Shown here: in pieces, positions 28,901 through 37,535 of the stretch | How the letters are laid out: each line of letters starts with the position of its first letter | Position numbering within the stretch: the stretch's first letter is position 1 | NCBI GenBank assembly: GCA_900316575.1 | Contig: ONDJ01000002.1 | Coordinates: 186,001 to 250,000, forward strand | Origin: an uncultured Prevotellaceae bacterium | GTDB lineage: Bacteria > Bacteroidota > Bacteroidia > Bacteroidales > Bacteroidaceae | DNA length: 64,000 nt | Reading direction: 5' to 3' | Position numbers and translations under genes: made by a program | Notes under the pieces: generated by a model | Told to the model about the DNA's origin: nothing | What the model saw: the letters and a program-made list of their open reading frames with translations, nothing else | The model's database searches: none

Positions 28901-29575
28901 ATGCATCCCCGCATAGCCATCATATCCCAAAACACGCTGACAGCCATCGGCTTGGCCAGCCTCATTGAAAAGATGATGCCAACAGGGGATGTGTGCATAT
29001 ACGAGAGTTTGAGTCATTTGGCAAAAGAAACCAGAGCTAGCTACAATGCAGCCGACGACCCTTTTGTTCACTATTTCATCTCGGCCCAAGTATTGATGGA
29101 GCACGCACGCTTCTTTTTGCCTCGTCGGCACAAAACGATTGTTCTTGTACAAGGTGCTGAAACATCTTCGCTTCCCGAAGGCTTCTTGCAGATAGACATT
29201 TGCCAACCTCGCGAAACCCTGCTCCATCAGATCATGACGCTCCACGGCAAAGCCCATGGTCCTCATGGCTTGCACCCCCACGATATGGCTTCAATCGCTC
29301 ATCATGCAATAAGCGATAAAGCTCCCAACACCCATCGTCACAAACTACCCGACGACAAAGCCCTAACGCTCACCCGACGCGAAACGGAAGTGCTTCGCCA
29401 TCTGGTGCGTGGACTTTCCAACAAAGAAGTGGCAGATGCCTTAGGAGTGGGACTCACAACGATTATCACCCATCGCAATAATCTTACCTCAAAATTAGGC
29501 ACGCGCTCCTTAGCTGCACTTACGGTTTATGCTGTAAGCCACGGCATTGTTGGGCTTGAAGAAATCAGTCGCTAA
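28901..29575 (+). CDS. LuxR/NarL-type transcriptional regulator
   Basis: The 224-aa protein starts at ATG 28901 (MHPRIAIISQN); a TTG at 28868 in the same frame is less likely. Residues 1-135 look like a response-regulator receiver fold, but the usual DD...D...K set is not recognisable, so it may be a pseudo-receiver that works without phosphorylation. The C-terminus is a LuxR HTH: LTRRETEVLRHLVRGLSNKE, VADALGVGLTTIITHRNNL, SKLGTRSLAALTVYAV. No sensor kinase is adjacent. The targets are unknown. Confidence 0.75.
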   Translation: MHPRIAIISQNTLTAIGLASLIEKMMPTGDVCIYESLSHLAKETRASYNAADDPFVHYFISAQVLMEHARFFLPRRHKTIVLVQGAETSSLPEGFLQIDICQPRETLLHQIMTLHGKAHGPHGLHPHDMASIAHHAISDKAPNTHRHKLPDDKALTLTRRETEVLRHLVRGLSNKEVADALGVGLTTIITHRNNLTSKLGTRSLAALTVYAVSHGIVGLEEISR

Positions 29576-29658
29576 GACGCAATGCCTTTTCTTTCCTCAC
29601 TATTAGGCTAAGGGGTTCATATTCGCTAACGCTACACCCCGCGCTCTCAAGGTTCTGC

Positions 29659-29686
29659 GTCGCCCTTAACCTTTAACCTTTTAACC
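29659..29686. repeat. Dispersed CTTTAACC element, partial (copy 4)
   Basis: TTAACCTTTAACCTTTTAACC lies between the regulator and rsgA. The preceding ~80 bases contain an inverted GACGCA/TGCGTC pair (29576-29581 and 29648-29653). Confidence 0.4.
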
Positions 29687-30642
29687 TATACCCACTTATC
29701 TTTTCGGTACTTTCCTTCGCTCTCGTCTTCGAGCATAGAAAGATATGAAACGTAGCGCGAGGGAGCCAACTGATGATTGTCAAGTGCTTGACGCACAGCG
29801 CATCCTGGCTCGTGCGTATGCGTACATCCCCCATAGCGACACCCATAGCTCAACGCAAAGATGTCACGAAAATAATGCCCTACTTCAGCCTGTTTGAAGT
29901 CAAAGGTTCCAAAGCCCTTAATGCCTGGAATGTCAATGAGTGCACCTCCTGAGGGAAGTGAATAAAGTGTGCTGTAAGTCGTCGTGTGCATCCCCTGCCC
30001 ATGCACTTCGCTAATGGGTGCGGTACGTGCCTTGGCTTCGGGTATCAGTGTGTTGAGCAAGGTGGTCTTCCCACTACCGCTATGCCCTGAGAGCAAGGTG
30101 AGTTTACCTTCTAATTGGCTCAACAGCTCTTGTGTGCCACTGCCGTTGAGTGCTGAAATTCTGTAGCACGGGTAGCCGGCATCCTTGTAGATGGTTTCCA
30201 GCGTTTCCATCGCTTTGAACTCTTCGGGCCTGAGGTCGTCAATTTTGTTGAAAACAATGATCGCAGGCACCCCATAAGCCTCTGCCCCTGCCAAGAAGCG
30301 GTCGGCAAAGGTGGTGGTTGTTTCTGGCCGAGCTATGGTAAAAAGCAAAGCCGCTTGATCAATGTTGGCTGCCAGAATGTGGCTCTGCTTGGAAAGATTG
30401 GGCGACCGCCGAATGATAGCATTTCGGCGGTCGCCTATTTCTGAAATGAAGGCTACTTCATCGCCTTCGCGCTGCACGATAGTCACTCTGTCGCCCACAG
30501 CTACGGGATTGGTGGTGCGCAATCCGCGTAGTCGCAAATTTCCTTTCACCTTGCAGGCAATGGTCTGTCCCGCATCGGTGAGTACGGTTTGCCAACTACC
30601 TGTGCTCTTAACCACCAAGCCATGTAAGGTGAGGTTTGCCAT
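29686..30642 (-). CDS. rsgA: Ribosome small-subunit GTPase RsgA
   Basis: Circularly permuted GTPase that checks late 30S maturation. The 318-aa protein has an N-terminal OB fold, G4 FNKID, G1 GHSGSGKTTLLNTL, G3 DIPGIKGFG (permuted order G4-G1-G3), and a zinc-binding end (CRYGGCTHTHEPGC). It is the last gene of the frr operon, 6 bp after the small membrane protein gene. Confidence 0.95.
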   Translation of the reverse strand: MANLTLHGLVVKSTGSWQTVLTDAGQTIACKVKGNLRLRGLRTTNPVAVGDRVTIVQREGDEVAFISEIGDRRNAIIRRSPNLSKQSHILAANIDQAALLFTIARPETTTTFADRFLAGAEAYGVPAIIVFNKIDDLRPEEFKAMETLETIYKDAGYPCYRISALNGSGTQELLSQLEGKLTLLSGHSGSGKTTLLNTLIPEAKARTAPISEVHGQGMHTTTYSTLYSLPSGGALIDIPGIKGFGTFDFKQAEVGHYFRDIFALSYGCRYGGCTHTHEPGCAVRQALDNHQLAPSRYVSYLSMLEDESEGKYRKDKWV

Positions 30643-30648
30643 CGGCGT

Positions 30649-30819
30649 TCAGATGAGTATCACAATGCCAATGGCCACCAATGCCGTCATCCAGAGAGGA
30701 AACTCAAGCAAATAAGTCATGAAGAAGTAACTCATCAAAACAATGAGTGCTATTTTCAGGGCTTTAAGCATACCTGAAAAGAATAGATACACAAGTCGTT
30801 CCTTCTGAATATCAGACAT
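30649..30819 (-). CDS. Small membrane protein between frr and rsgA
   Basis: A 56-aa frame reads MSDIQKERLVYLFFSGMLKA, then a long hydrophobic stretch that can form two closely spaced helices (ALKIALIVLMSYFFMTYLL and PLWMTALVAIGIVILI), then stop. It sits with 6-bp gaps after frr and before rsgA, fills the whole interval, and shares their strand. Both facts support a real gene. I do not recognise the family; a role in the membrane cannot be defined further. Confidence 0.65.
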   Translation of the reverse strand: MSDIQKERLVYLFFSGMLKALKIALIVLMSYFFMTYLLEFPLWMTALVAIGIVILI

Positions 30820-30825
30820 AAGTTT

Positions 30826-31386
30826 TTAGACAGTCATTATTTCCTTGTTCTTCTTCTCCAACAGTTCGTCCACGCCTTTGATATGCTTGTCGTGGAGTTT
30901 CTGAAGGTCGGCCTCTCCATCTTTGCCGAGGTCTTCGCTCAGTCCGTCTTTGACCGCTTTTTTCAGCTTATCAACGCCCTCACGCCGTATATTGCGAATG
31001 GCGATCTTGGTTTCTTCGGCCTCGCCGCTACATTGCTTGGTGAGTTGCTTACGACGTTCCTCGGTGAGTGGCGGAATGTTCACACGGATGATCTCGCCAT
31101 TGTTTTCAGGCATAATGCCCACATCGCTGTTGATGATAGCTCTTTCGATTTCCTTGAACATCGATTTGTCGAAAGGCTTGATGGCTATCGTTCGCGCGTC
31201 GGGCGTAGTGAGGCTGGCTGCTACTTGCAGCGGCGACATCTGTCCATAGTAATCTATGCGAACACTGTCGAGGATATGCACATTGGCACGCCCTGCACGA
31301 ATGCGCGAGAGCTTTTCTTCCAAATGGAGCACGCTCATCTCCATGCGCTCATCAAGTTCGTTGAGCAGTTCTTTTACGTCTATCAT
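30826..31386 (-). CDS. frr: Ribosome recycling factor
   Basis: Splits post-termination ribosomes together with EF-G. The 186-aa protein has the usual length. It shows the hallmark GRANVHILDSVRIDYYGQMSPL, the IAIKPFDKS region and the C-terminal helix with KLHDKHIKGVDELLEKKNKEI. It is the first gene of frr-small membrane protein-rsgA, a set in which two ribosome-quality factors share one transcript. Confidence 0.97.
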   Translation of the reverse strand: MIDVKELLNELDERMEMSVLHLEEKLSRIRAGRANVHILDSVRIDYYGQMSPLQVAASLTTPDARTIAIKPFDKSMFKEIERAIINSDVGIMPENNGEIIRVNIPPLTEERRKQLTKQCSGEAEETKIAIRNIRREGVDKLKKAVKDGLSEDLGKDGEADLQKLHDKHIKGVDELLEKKNKEIMTV

Positions 31387-31460
31387 AGTATCTAAGGTTA
31401 TGGGTTAAAGGTTAAAGCCTCCGCTGCGACATCAACCTATAGGGTCTTTCTTCTAAACTT
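31387..31460. repeat. Dispersed GGTTAAAG element (copy 5)
   Basis: GGGTTAAAGGTTAAAG at about 31402-31417 and TTCTAAACTTT at about 31450-31460 lie between frr and the lipoprotein gene. Confidence 0.45.
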
Positions 31461-31465
31461 TATTA

Positions 31466-31720
31466 TTACTCCTCAACTGGGGGAAGGTTTGTTTCAGGGT
31501 CTTCATCATCGGTAGCATCTTCATTAGCGGGAAGGGTGTCAACGTTTTCGTCGTGAATGATGTCGCCTTCCTGATCAAGAAAACGCTGCGTTTCTTCTGT
31601 GCTCCCATTCATCATTTCCAACGAATCGAGGTTTGCGCCACTTTCAGCAGGCTTATCACCTCCACAAGCTGTCAAACTCACTGAGACAATCAACGCGAGT
31701 AAATAAATAATTGGTTTCAT
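31466..31720 (-). CDS. Small acidic lipoprotein
   Basis: The 84-aa lipoprotein has lipobox LTAC (Cys19). The mature part is short, acidic and probably disordered (many Asp/Glu, ending LPPVEE). No family was recognised. It follows murI by 26 bp on the same strand and is likely the last gene of ompH-murI-lipoprotein. Confidence 0.6.
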   Translation of the reverse strand: MKPIIYLLALIVSVSLTACGGDKPAESGANLDSLEMMNGSTEETQRFLDQEGDIIHDENVDTLPANEDATDDEDPETNLPPVEE

Positions 31721-31746
31721 GATGATGTGTATTGTTATTCGTTTAC

Positions 31747-32580
31747 TTAGAGTTCTATTTTCTCAACGTTTTCTAAGGGCTTACGCAAGAAGATCTGTGC
31801 CGTTGCAGCAAAGGTCTCTGAGTTTTCGGTAGTGAGATAGGTGCAAGTACCTCCCTTTGTGCAGTTGTTGCGCATAGCTTCATGTTTTGCAAGATAGCGG
31901 GCGAGGCTTTTGGCCACGTAATCGCCTTGTGGCACAAGACGAACGCCCGTTGGCGTATATTTGGCAATCTTTTCGATCAAGAGCGGGAAATGTGTGCAAC
32001 CCAGTATGAGCGTATCCACCTCGGGATCTTTCCGCATAATGGTCTCTATACGTTTCTGTATGAAGTAGTCGGCACCAGGAGAGTCGTACTCTCCATATTC
32101 TACCAGCGCTACCCACATCGGACAAGCCACGCTCGTAAGGACTATGTCGCCGTAGAGCTTACGAAGCTCCATCTCGTAAGAGCCTGAACCTACCGTGCCA
32201 GGTGTGGCAAGCAATCCCACATGGCGCGTGTGCGTCAGTGCGCCGATGGCCTCAACCGTGGGACGTATCACTCCAAGCACGCGCCGCCCGTCGTCCCATC
32301 GTGGCAAATCGTTCTCTTGAATGGTGCGCAAGGCCTTTGCCGAAGCGGTGTTACATGCCAATATCACCAATCTGCAGCCGCGATTGAAGAGCGCCTCTAC
32401 TGCTTGGAGCGTATAGCTGTAAATCACTTCAAAGGAACGCGGTCCGTAGGGCGCACGTGCATTGTCGCCAAGGTAAACATAGTCGTATTCGGGCAGATAT
32501 TGGCGTATCTGTCGTAAGATGGTCAGTCCGCCGTAGCCCGAATCGAAGATACCGATACTTCCTTTACACGCTCCGCTCAT
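31747..32580 (-). CDS. murI: Glutamate racemase
   Basis: Cofactor-independent conversion of L- to D-glutamate for peptidoglycan. The 277-aa protein has the N-terminal GIFDSGYGGLTILRQI, the first catalytic Cys in LACNTASA, and the second in LGCTHFPLL. The Asp and substrate loop YLGDNARAPYG are intact. It starts 6 bp after ompH, an arrangement common in Bacteroidetes, where bamA and ompH often lie close by. Confidence 0.95.
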   Translation of the reverse strand: MSGACKGSIGIFDSGYGGLTILRQIRQYLPEYDYVYLGDNARAPYGPRSFEVIYSYTLQAVEALFNRGCRLVILACNTASAKALRTIQENDLPRWDDGRRVLGVIRPTVEAIGALTHTRHVGLLATPGTVGSGSYEMELRKLYGDIVLTSVACPMWVALVEYGEYDSPGADYFIQKRIETIMRKDPEVDTLILGCTHFPLLIEKIAKYTPTGVRLVPQGDYVAKSLARYLAKHEAMRNNCTKGGTCTYLTTENSETFAATAQIFLRKPLENVEKIEL

Positions 32581-32586
32581 AACCTT

Positions 32587-33111
32587 TTATTCCTTGCGTG
32601 CGCTCAGACGCTGACGTACAAAGGGCATGGCATCTTCAGCCACGCTACTATGTATAAACGGATAGGCGCCGGTGTCAAGGTTTATGATATATTCGTAGCC
32701 GCGCTCTGCGCCCACTTCGCGAATGGTACTATCCAAACGCGCACGAATAGGTTGCAACATCTCTGCCTCAGCTGCTTGCAGCAAGCTGTCTGCCTCGGCT
32801 CTGAAAGCCAAGCTTTTCTCTAACGCCTCTTGCAGATCGCGCTGTCGCTTTGCCAAGATTGATGCAGCAAACGTTTGTTGCCCATTGAGATAGTCGGCAA
32901 ACATCTGCTCAAAAGTCTGTTCGTTGTAGCGCACTTCGCTCTCGTAAGCCTGCTTGAGCGTTTGCAAACGCCCTTTCATCAGCCCATATTCGGGCATTTC
33001 TTGAAGCAATGTCTGATAGCTTACTGTTCCGTATTTGATCGTGGTTTGAGCCATTGCCTCCACGAGGGAAACAAACAGCACAAGCACCATGATTGCCATA
33101 AATTTCTTCAT
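32587..33111 (-). CDS. OmpH/Skp family periplasmic chaperone
   Basis: Periplasmic holdase that escorts unfolded outer-membrane proteins to BamA. The 174-aa protein has a signal peptide (MKKFMAIMVLVLFVSLVEAMAQ), a short beta segment (IKYGTVSYQTLLQEMPEY), a long coiled-coil-like helical middle (about 45-125), and a C-terminal YEYIINLDTG strand. It is first in the ompH-murI-lipoprotein set, with a promoter at 33143. Confidence 0.85.
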   Translation of the reverse strand: MKKFMAIMVLVLFVSLVEAMAQTTIKYGTVSYQTLLQEMPEYGLMKGRLQTLKQAYESEVRYNEQTFEQMFADYLNGQQTFAASILAKRQRDLQEALEKSLAFRAEADSLLQAAEAEMLQPIRARLDSTIREVGAERGYEYIINLDTGAYPFIHSSVAEDAMPFVRQRLSARKE

Positions 33112-33142
33112 GCTACAAAAGGGGGTATTACCTTATAGGGTG

Positions 33143-33150
33143 CAAAAATA
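33143..33150 (-). promoter_or_regulatory. Promoter -7 element of ompH
   Basis: TATTTTTG on the minus strand (complement of 33143-33150), about 32 bases before the ompH ATG, with a TTG about 20 bases further upstream. Confidence 0.65.
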
Positions 33151-33267
33151 ACAATCTTTGTACAATAAAACAAAAACCGCGTCTGTATTTTGCCCCCACG
33201 TGCATTAGGGCGGCGACATTAAGGCTTCATGTAATCGCACGCACTAACGCAAAAACCACGGCTCTCC

Positions 33268-33300
33268 TTGGATGGTTACACGCAAACAACCCTATCTTTG
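33268..33300 (+). promoter_or_regulatory. Orphan promoter without a downstream gene
   Basis: TTG (33268-33270) and TATCTTTG (33293-33300) point rightward into a 480-bp stretch that has no plus-strand gene. The transcript would begin with palindrome array D. Confidence 0.45.
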
Positions 33301-33323
33301 CGGAAATGCTATAGGACCTTTTG

Positions 33324-33389
33324 CGTACGCACCGTACGAAAATTACGTAAACACTGTACGCCGCGAACGTACGCGGTGTACACCGCGTA
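33324..33389. repeat. 22-bp-period palindrome array D
   Basis: There are three 22-bp units starting at 33324, 33346 and 33368. Each has the form CGTA-N5/7-GTAC(G/A): CGTACGCACCGTACG, CGTAAACACTGTACG, CGTACGCGGTGTACA. It lies in the 667-bp gene-free interval 33112-33778, which also holds an inverted pair GTTGTTCA/TGAACAAC (about 33402 and 33450) but no gene I can support. Confidence 0.75.
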
Positions 33390-33603
33390 CGCGAAAACAT
33401 CGGTTGTTCATGCAAAGACATAACGTTCTTTTTAGCGAAAGCCTCTGATTGAACAACGACACAGCTCCTTACGAATGATCTCCTTGAAACCTCCCTGCCT
33501 CTTATTAATCACCACAACACTGATGCTACCCGTCCCTATTCTTCTTGCGTGGAAACGGGTCGCAAAAGTCTACTGAAAACCTGAGTCACCCGAGTCGCCC
33601 TAC

Positions 33604-33624
33604 AAAAATCCCTATTCATAGGGG
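33604..33624 (-). terminator. Likely terminator of the DUF3316-S41 unit
   Basis: CCCTAT-TC-ATAGGG hairpin (33610-33623). On the minus strand it is followed by five T residues (complement of 33604-33608). It lies about 155 bases beyond the S41 stop. Confidence 0.5.
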
Positions 33625-33778
33625 TTTCTGGCGAGAAAGCGCTCGAAAATGCTAAACCCGCCGAAGTCTGGAAACGAATAGATCGGCTGTGCACAACTTT
33701 TTTGAAGCTTTACATAGATTTGGAAAAGCCTCAACGATTTTTTTATAGGGAAATGAATCTTATGGGTAGGCAGGTACA

Positions 33779-34807
33779 TCACCGCATTGCCCCCATGAGG
33801 AGTTCGCGAGCACGCTCTATCATGGTGTCGCGCCCCTGGCGATAGTCTTCGGAAGTTATATCTACGTGTTCGTCGGGGAAGTTACCATGTTCGGTGAGTT
33901 GCATGTTGCGGTCGTACATAGGACAAGCTGAAAGGCGCAACAGCCAGCCATTGGGCAGTTCGGAACTAAAAGGCAATCCTGCACCGCCGCCGGTGCGGTC
34001 GCCAAGAATTGTGACACGAGGCAACCCTTTGCAAAACATCACAAAGGCGTTGGCTGCACTGAACGTGCGGCGGTTGGTGAGAATGACAGCGGGCTTTTGC
34101 CAGCGTAGTCCGGCAAAAGGCTCTATGTTAATGGGGCGTGGCGCAGAAAAATCGTTATGCCCCGAGCCTGTCTTGTGCTGTATATAGCCACCGAGGGTGG
34201 TTTCGTTGACAAACAGTCCGGCAAGTTCTTGTGCCTCGGTGAGCAAGCCACCACCATTGCTACGCACATCAACGATAAGCCCGTCACAAGCGGAAAGATA
34301 GCGCATCACTTCGCCAATGTTGCCGCTCCCTATTGACGATTCGAAGGTAGGTACGCGAAGGTAGCCAATGTTGCCGTTGATGACACGATAGCGAAGTGTG
34401 GCGGCTTGACGGTACTCGTCGGTACGCCCCAGATAAATGCGCAACAAAGAGTCGGAAAAGTTGGCGGGATAGTCGTCGTACCACGCTCCGTAGCGGGCTA
34501 TGTCGTGGGCAGCATAGAGATTGACGTGGCCGTCGCGAAGCTCGCCAAGCATTTTGCCCAAAACTTCAAAGAGTTGTTCGTTTGTCATCCCCTCTGAAAT
34601 AGCTGGTGCATAGCGCTGATACACTTCGTTCCAATCTACGCCACATTCCTGTGCTTTGTAATCAAAGAAGCAATAGTGCTCATTCATGGCTTGCCAGAGT
34701 GCTTCGAAATTGCCACGACGCGTATTTTCGGGCACGTCCTCGGTGATGCAGCTACTGAGCAGCACAACAATCAGGAGCAAGAGCGTATTTCTCATGACAC
34801 GTTTCAT
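33779..34807 (-). CDS. S41 family (C-terminal processing) peptidase, lipoprotein
   Basis: The 342-aa lipoprotein has lipobox LSSC (Cys20). It is a serine protease of the tail-specific/tricorn-like S41 family. An N-terminal helical part (NFEALWQAMNEHYCFFDY) matches the tricorn-core N-region. GNIGYLRVPTF, DGLIVDVRSNGGG and the nucleophile region RRTFSAANAFV follow, then GDRTGGGAGLPFSSELPNGW. There is no obvious PDZ domain. It should be anchored in the envelope and cleave peptides there. Its start overlaps the upstream gene's stop by 4 bp (ATGA), showing translational coupling. Confidence 0.85.
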   Translation of the reverse strand: MKRVMRNTLLLLIVVLLSSCITEDVPENTRRGNFEALWQAMNEHYCFFDYKAQECGVDWNEVYQRYAPAISEGMTNEQLFEVLGKMLGELRDGHVNLYAAHDIARYGAWYDDYPANFSDSLLRIYLGRTDEYRQAATLRYRVINGNIGYLRVPTFESSIGSGNIGEVMRYLSACDGLIVDVRSNGGGLLTEAQELAGLFVNETTLGGYIQHKTGSGHNDFSAPRPINIEPFAGLRWQKPAVILTNRRTFSAANAFVMFCKGLPRVTILGDRTGGGAGLPFSSELPNGWLLRLSACPMYDRNMQLTEHGNFPDEHVDITSEDYRQGRDTMIERARELLMGAMR

Positions 34808-35610
34808 CGGTTTCTTAGTATTTGCAGACGCCGCGTCCAGCCTATCACGAAACGATTTCCCCAGCTGTGACGCTTCAACCCAGCAAGTTTGTGTTGGCGC
34901 ACATCGGCTTGGTAACCCACCACAAGCGCACTGCCTCCAAGGGGGATTTCGAGGTTGGCTGTGAGCAGAAGCGAAGGGGCGTTACCCAAATAAGTGCAAC
35001 GCACATTGCGATCACGATGGTCTAATTCGAAGATTTCATAGTACGACTGCCCGTAAGCTGGCGTGAAAGCCAGTCCAAGTAGAGGAACGTCGAGCGAAAC
35101 CAGTGCGCGCCAAGGCTTGTTCCACAAACGAAATGCGTAAGCGGCTTGTCCGCTCAGCCCTATCTGCGCTCCTATTCTGCCCTGGGCGGGATTGTTGCCA
35201 TTGCGCTGACTGTAGGTTCCGCCCAAAAACACTTCCCCCATTGCTCCGCCCTGAAGCGTTAATGCCGTGAGCGGTTTCCACTGACGACGCAACTGCACAG
35301 CGGCATACAGATTGGCATCCCAATACTTTCCGTCTTCGGTTGGCGAAAGTGCACGTGCGAAGTCGCCTCCATAGCGAGCCGACAGATACCAACGACTCGT
35401 GGGACGCAGCGGACGCTCGGTAGTATGCATTGTTGAAACTTGCCAACCCGTATATTCCAAGGGCGAAAGATAGGTGTCCAACAAGTTCACTCCACCAATG
35501 CCAAACAAATGCGTATAGCGCATCGCACGCACGCTGTCGGTCTGGGCTTTTGCCCACGGGCAACAAAGCACGAAGAGAAAGATTGGCAGCAAACGGAATA
35601 GATGCTTCAT
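34804..35610 (-). CDS. DUF3316-like exported protein
   Basis: The 268-aa protein has a signal peptide (MKHLFRLLPIFLFVLCCPWAKAQ) followed by many alternating beta-strand segments and aromatic residues. It resembles DUF3316, a Bacteroidetes family with an outer-membrane beta-barrel look (YTHLFGIGGVNLLDTYLSPL). It is coupled to the S41 peptidase by a 4-bp overlap and precedes it in the transcript. The function is unknown; the pair may act together in the envelope. Confidence 0.6.
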   Translation of the reverse strand: MKHLFRLLPIFLFVLCCPWAKAQTDSVRAMRYTHLFGIGGVNLLDTYLSPLEYTGWQVSTMHTTERPLRPTSRWYLSARYGGDFARALSPTEDGKYWDANLYAAVQLRRQWKPLTALTLQGGAMGEVFLGGTYSQRNGNNPAQGRIGAQIGLSGQAAYAFRLWNKPWRALVSLDVPLLGLAFTPAYGQSYYEIFELDHRDRNVRCTYLGNAPSLLLTANLEIPLGGSALVVGYQADVRQHKLAGLKRHSWGNRFVIGWTRRLQILRNR

Positions 35611-35640
35611 GGTATAGGGTTAGAGGAGGGAACGAACGTG

Positions 35641-36138
35641 CTAAGCTCTGATGATCTCCCGCGCTATCCATGCACAGGCCTCGGCATCGGCCAGTGCGTG
35701 ATGGTGGTTCTCAAGCTGATAGCCACAGGCGGCTGCCACGGTTTGGAGCTGATAGTTCGCTAAGTGGGGTATCCGCCGGCGAGCCGTGCGCAAGGTGTCG
35801 TAGAAGACATAGTCGGGATAGTCCATCTGATAAACACGGAACACGGATTTCAGGCAACTTTCGTCAAAAGCCTTGTTGTGGGCCACGAGTGGAAGCCCCT
35901 CAATCAAGGGTTCTATCTGCTGCCAAACATCGGGAAAAAGTGGAGCACTGTCGGTGTCGTCGTAGTAGAGCCCATGAACCTGACAGCAATGTTCGTTGTA
36001 ATAGTTTGGCTCAGGCTTTATGAGCGAATAGAAATCATCTACAAACTCCCCGTTGCGTACAATGACAACGCCCACGGCACACACTGAAGAGCGTTCAAAG
36101 TTTGCCGTTTCAAAATCTATGGCTGCAAAGTTTTTCAT
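35641..36138 (-). CDS. DnaQ-like 3'-5' exonuclease
   Basis: The 165-aa protein starts at 36138 (MKNFAAIDFETAN). A longer frame reaches 36264 but overlaps gltA. The exonuclease I motif is FAAIDFETAN (Asp and Glu), motif II HNKAFDESCLK, and motif III HHHALADAEACA (His and Asp), making a DEDDh nuclease. It may be an epsilon-like proofreader, RNase T-like enzyme or general exonuclease. It lies 13 bp after gltA, at the end of the acn-icd-gltA operon. Confidence 0.8.
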   Translation of the reverse strand: MKNFAAIDFETANFERSSVCAVGVVIVRNGEFVDDFYSLIKPEPNYYNEHCCQVHGLYYDDTDSAPLFPDVWQQIEPLIEGLPLVAHNKAFDESCLKSVFRVYQMDYPDYVFYDTLRTARRRIPHLANYQLQTVAAACGYQLENHHHALADAEACAWIAREIIRA

Positions 36139-36151
36139 AAAATCGAAGCGG

Positions 36152-37510
36152 TCAATGGCGTTTTGCAATAGGCACGTAGGCAGGGCTTTCTTCGTCAACA
36201 AATCGATAAGCAGGACGTATGATGCGCTTGCCGTTGAAGCAAAGTTCTTCATTCCTGTGAGCACACCAGCCTACGATACGCGACATAGCAAAAATAGGCG
36301 TGAATACTTCCTGGGGCACGCCAAGGAGTTCATAGATAAAGCCGCTATAGAAGTCCACATTGGCACAGACGGGCTTGGTGCGGCCTTTCATGTCGGTCAC
36401 CACTTGCTTAGCGATACGCTCCAGACGTTGCATGAAGGCATATTCGCGTTCGCGGCCTTTCTCGCGAGCTAATTCGCCAGCAAGCTCTTTGAGCAATTCG
36501 CAGCGTGGATCGGAAAGGGTATAGACGGCGTGGCCTATGCCATAGATTAGTCCGCTCTTGTCAAAGGATTTTCCATCTACAATCTCGCGAAGCTTCTCGC
36601 GAATGAGTTCCTCGTCTTCCCAATTACTAATGGCATCTTTGAGGTAGTGAAGCATCTTGTTTACTTGCAGATTGGCCCCGCCGTGGAGCGGTCCTTTCAG
36701 AGAGCCTATGCCTGCAGCAATGGAACTGTAGGTGTCGGTCCCAGCACTGGAGGTGACGCGCACGGTGAAGGTACTGTTGTTTCCGCCACCATGTTCGGCC
36801 TGAACGATGAGTAGGAGGTCGAGCATCTGTGCCTCGAGGGGTGTGAAGTCTTTGCCCTTGAGCATGTAAAGGAAGTTCTCGGCAATGCTCAGCCGTGGCT
36901 GTGGATGGCGTATGGAAAGCGAACGCCCCAATCGGTTGTGTCGCAGCATGTTGTAGGCATAAGCGATGATGGTGGGGAACTTCGAAACGAGCTGTATGCT
37001 CTGGCGCATGAGGTTTTCGCGCGAAGTGTCGTCGGGATTGGGGTCAAAGGTGTAAAGTTCGAGCACACTGCGCGCCAGGATGTTCATAATGTCGTGTCCC
37101 TCGAGCTCTATGATGTGGAGTGTGGTGCGAGGGTCGAGCGGCATGTTGTCGCGAACGAGCATCGAAAACTCTCGCAGTTCGTCTTTATCGGGCAGTTCGC
37201 CGCTGAGCAACAGCACAGCCACCTCTTCAAATCCGAAGCGATGTTCCTTCTGAGCCGCGTGTACCAACTCTGCAATGTCGTAACCGCGATAATAGAGTTT
37301 TCCTTCGGCGGGATGAATGTTTCCCTTGCTGTCGCGTTCATAGCCATGCACATCGCCTATGTTGGTCAGCCCCACAAGCACACCCGTTCCGTCTTGGTTG
37401 CGCAAGCCACGTTTCACGCCAAGGCGCGTAAACTGTTCAGCATCGAAATGGATGCTGTGTTTCATTTGGTCGGACAGTTTGTAGATAACGTACTCTTTCT
37501 TGATGCTCAT
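36152..37510 (-). CDS. gltA: Citrate synthase
   Basis: Condenses oxaloacetate and acetyl-CoA. The 452-aa protein starts at 37510 (MSIKKEYVIYKLSDQ), as the frame extends 60 bp further only by running toward icd. Catalytic histidines lie in PLHGGANLQVNKML and YGIGHAVYTLSDPR, and a catalytic Asp is expected near the C-terminus. The N-terminal extension is typical of Bacteroidetes citrate synthases. It is third in acn-icd-gltA, which makes 2-oxoglutarate for glutamate synthesis. Confidence 0.93.
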   Translation of the reverse strand: MSIKKEYVIYKLSDQMKHSIHFDAEQFTRLGVKRGLRNQDGTGVLVGLTNIGDVHGYERDSKGNIHPAEGKLYYRGYDIAELVHAAQKEHRFGFEEVAVLLLSGELPDKDELREFSMLVRDNMPLDPRTTLHIIELEGHDIMNILARSVLELYTFDPNPDDTSRENLMRQSIQLVSKFPTIIAYAYNMLRHNRLGRSLSIRHPQPRLSIAENFLYMLKGKDFTPLEAQMLDLLLIVQAEHGGGNNSTFTVRVTSSAGTDTYSSIAAGIGSLKGPLHGGANLQVNKMLHYLKDAISNWEDEELIREKLREIVDGKSFDKSGLIYGIGHAVYTLSDPRCELLKELAGELAREKGREREYAFMQRLERIAKQVVTDMKGRTKPVCANVDFYSGFIYELLGVPQEVFTPIFAMSRIVGWCAHRNEELCFNGKRIIRPAYRFVDEESPAYVPIAKRH

Positions 37511-37535
37511 GGTTCGTGTGTTTGTTTTTGGGGTT

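Noticed and set aside
33440..33600. tRNA-like sequence in the 33 kb gap
   Set aside because: No T-loop GTTCGAATC-type motif and no cloverleaf could be drawn; no tRNA was found anywhere in the window.
36139..36264. Longer exonuclease N-terminus
   Set aside because: It overlaps the gltA 3' end, and the exonuclease motif I begins directly after the Met at 36138.
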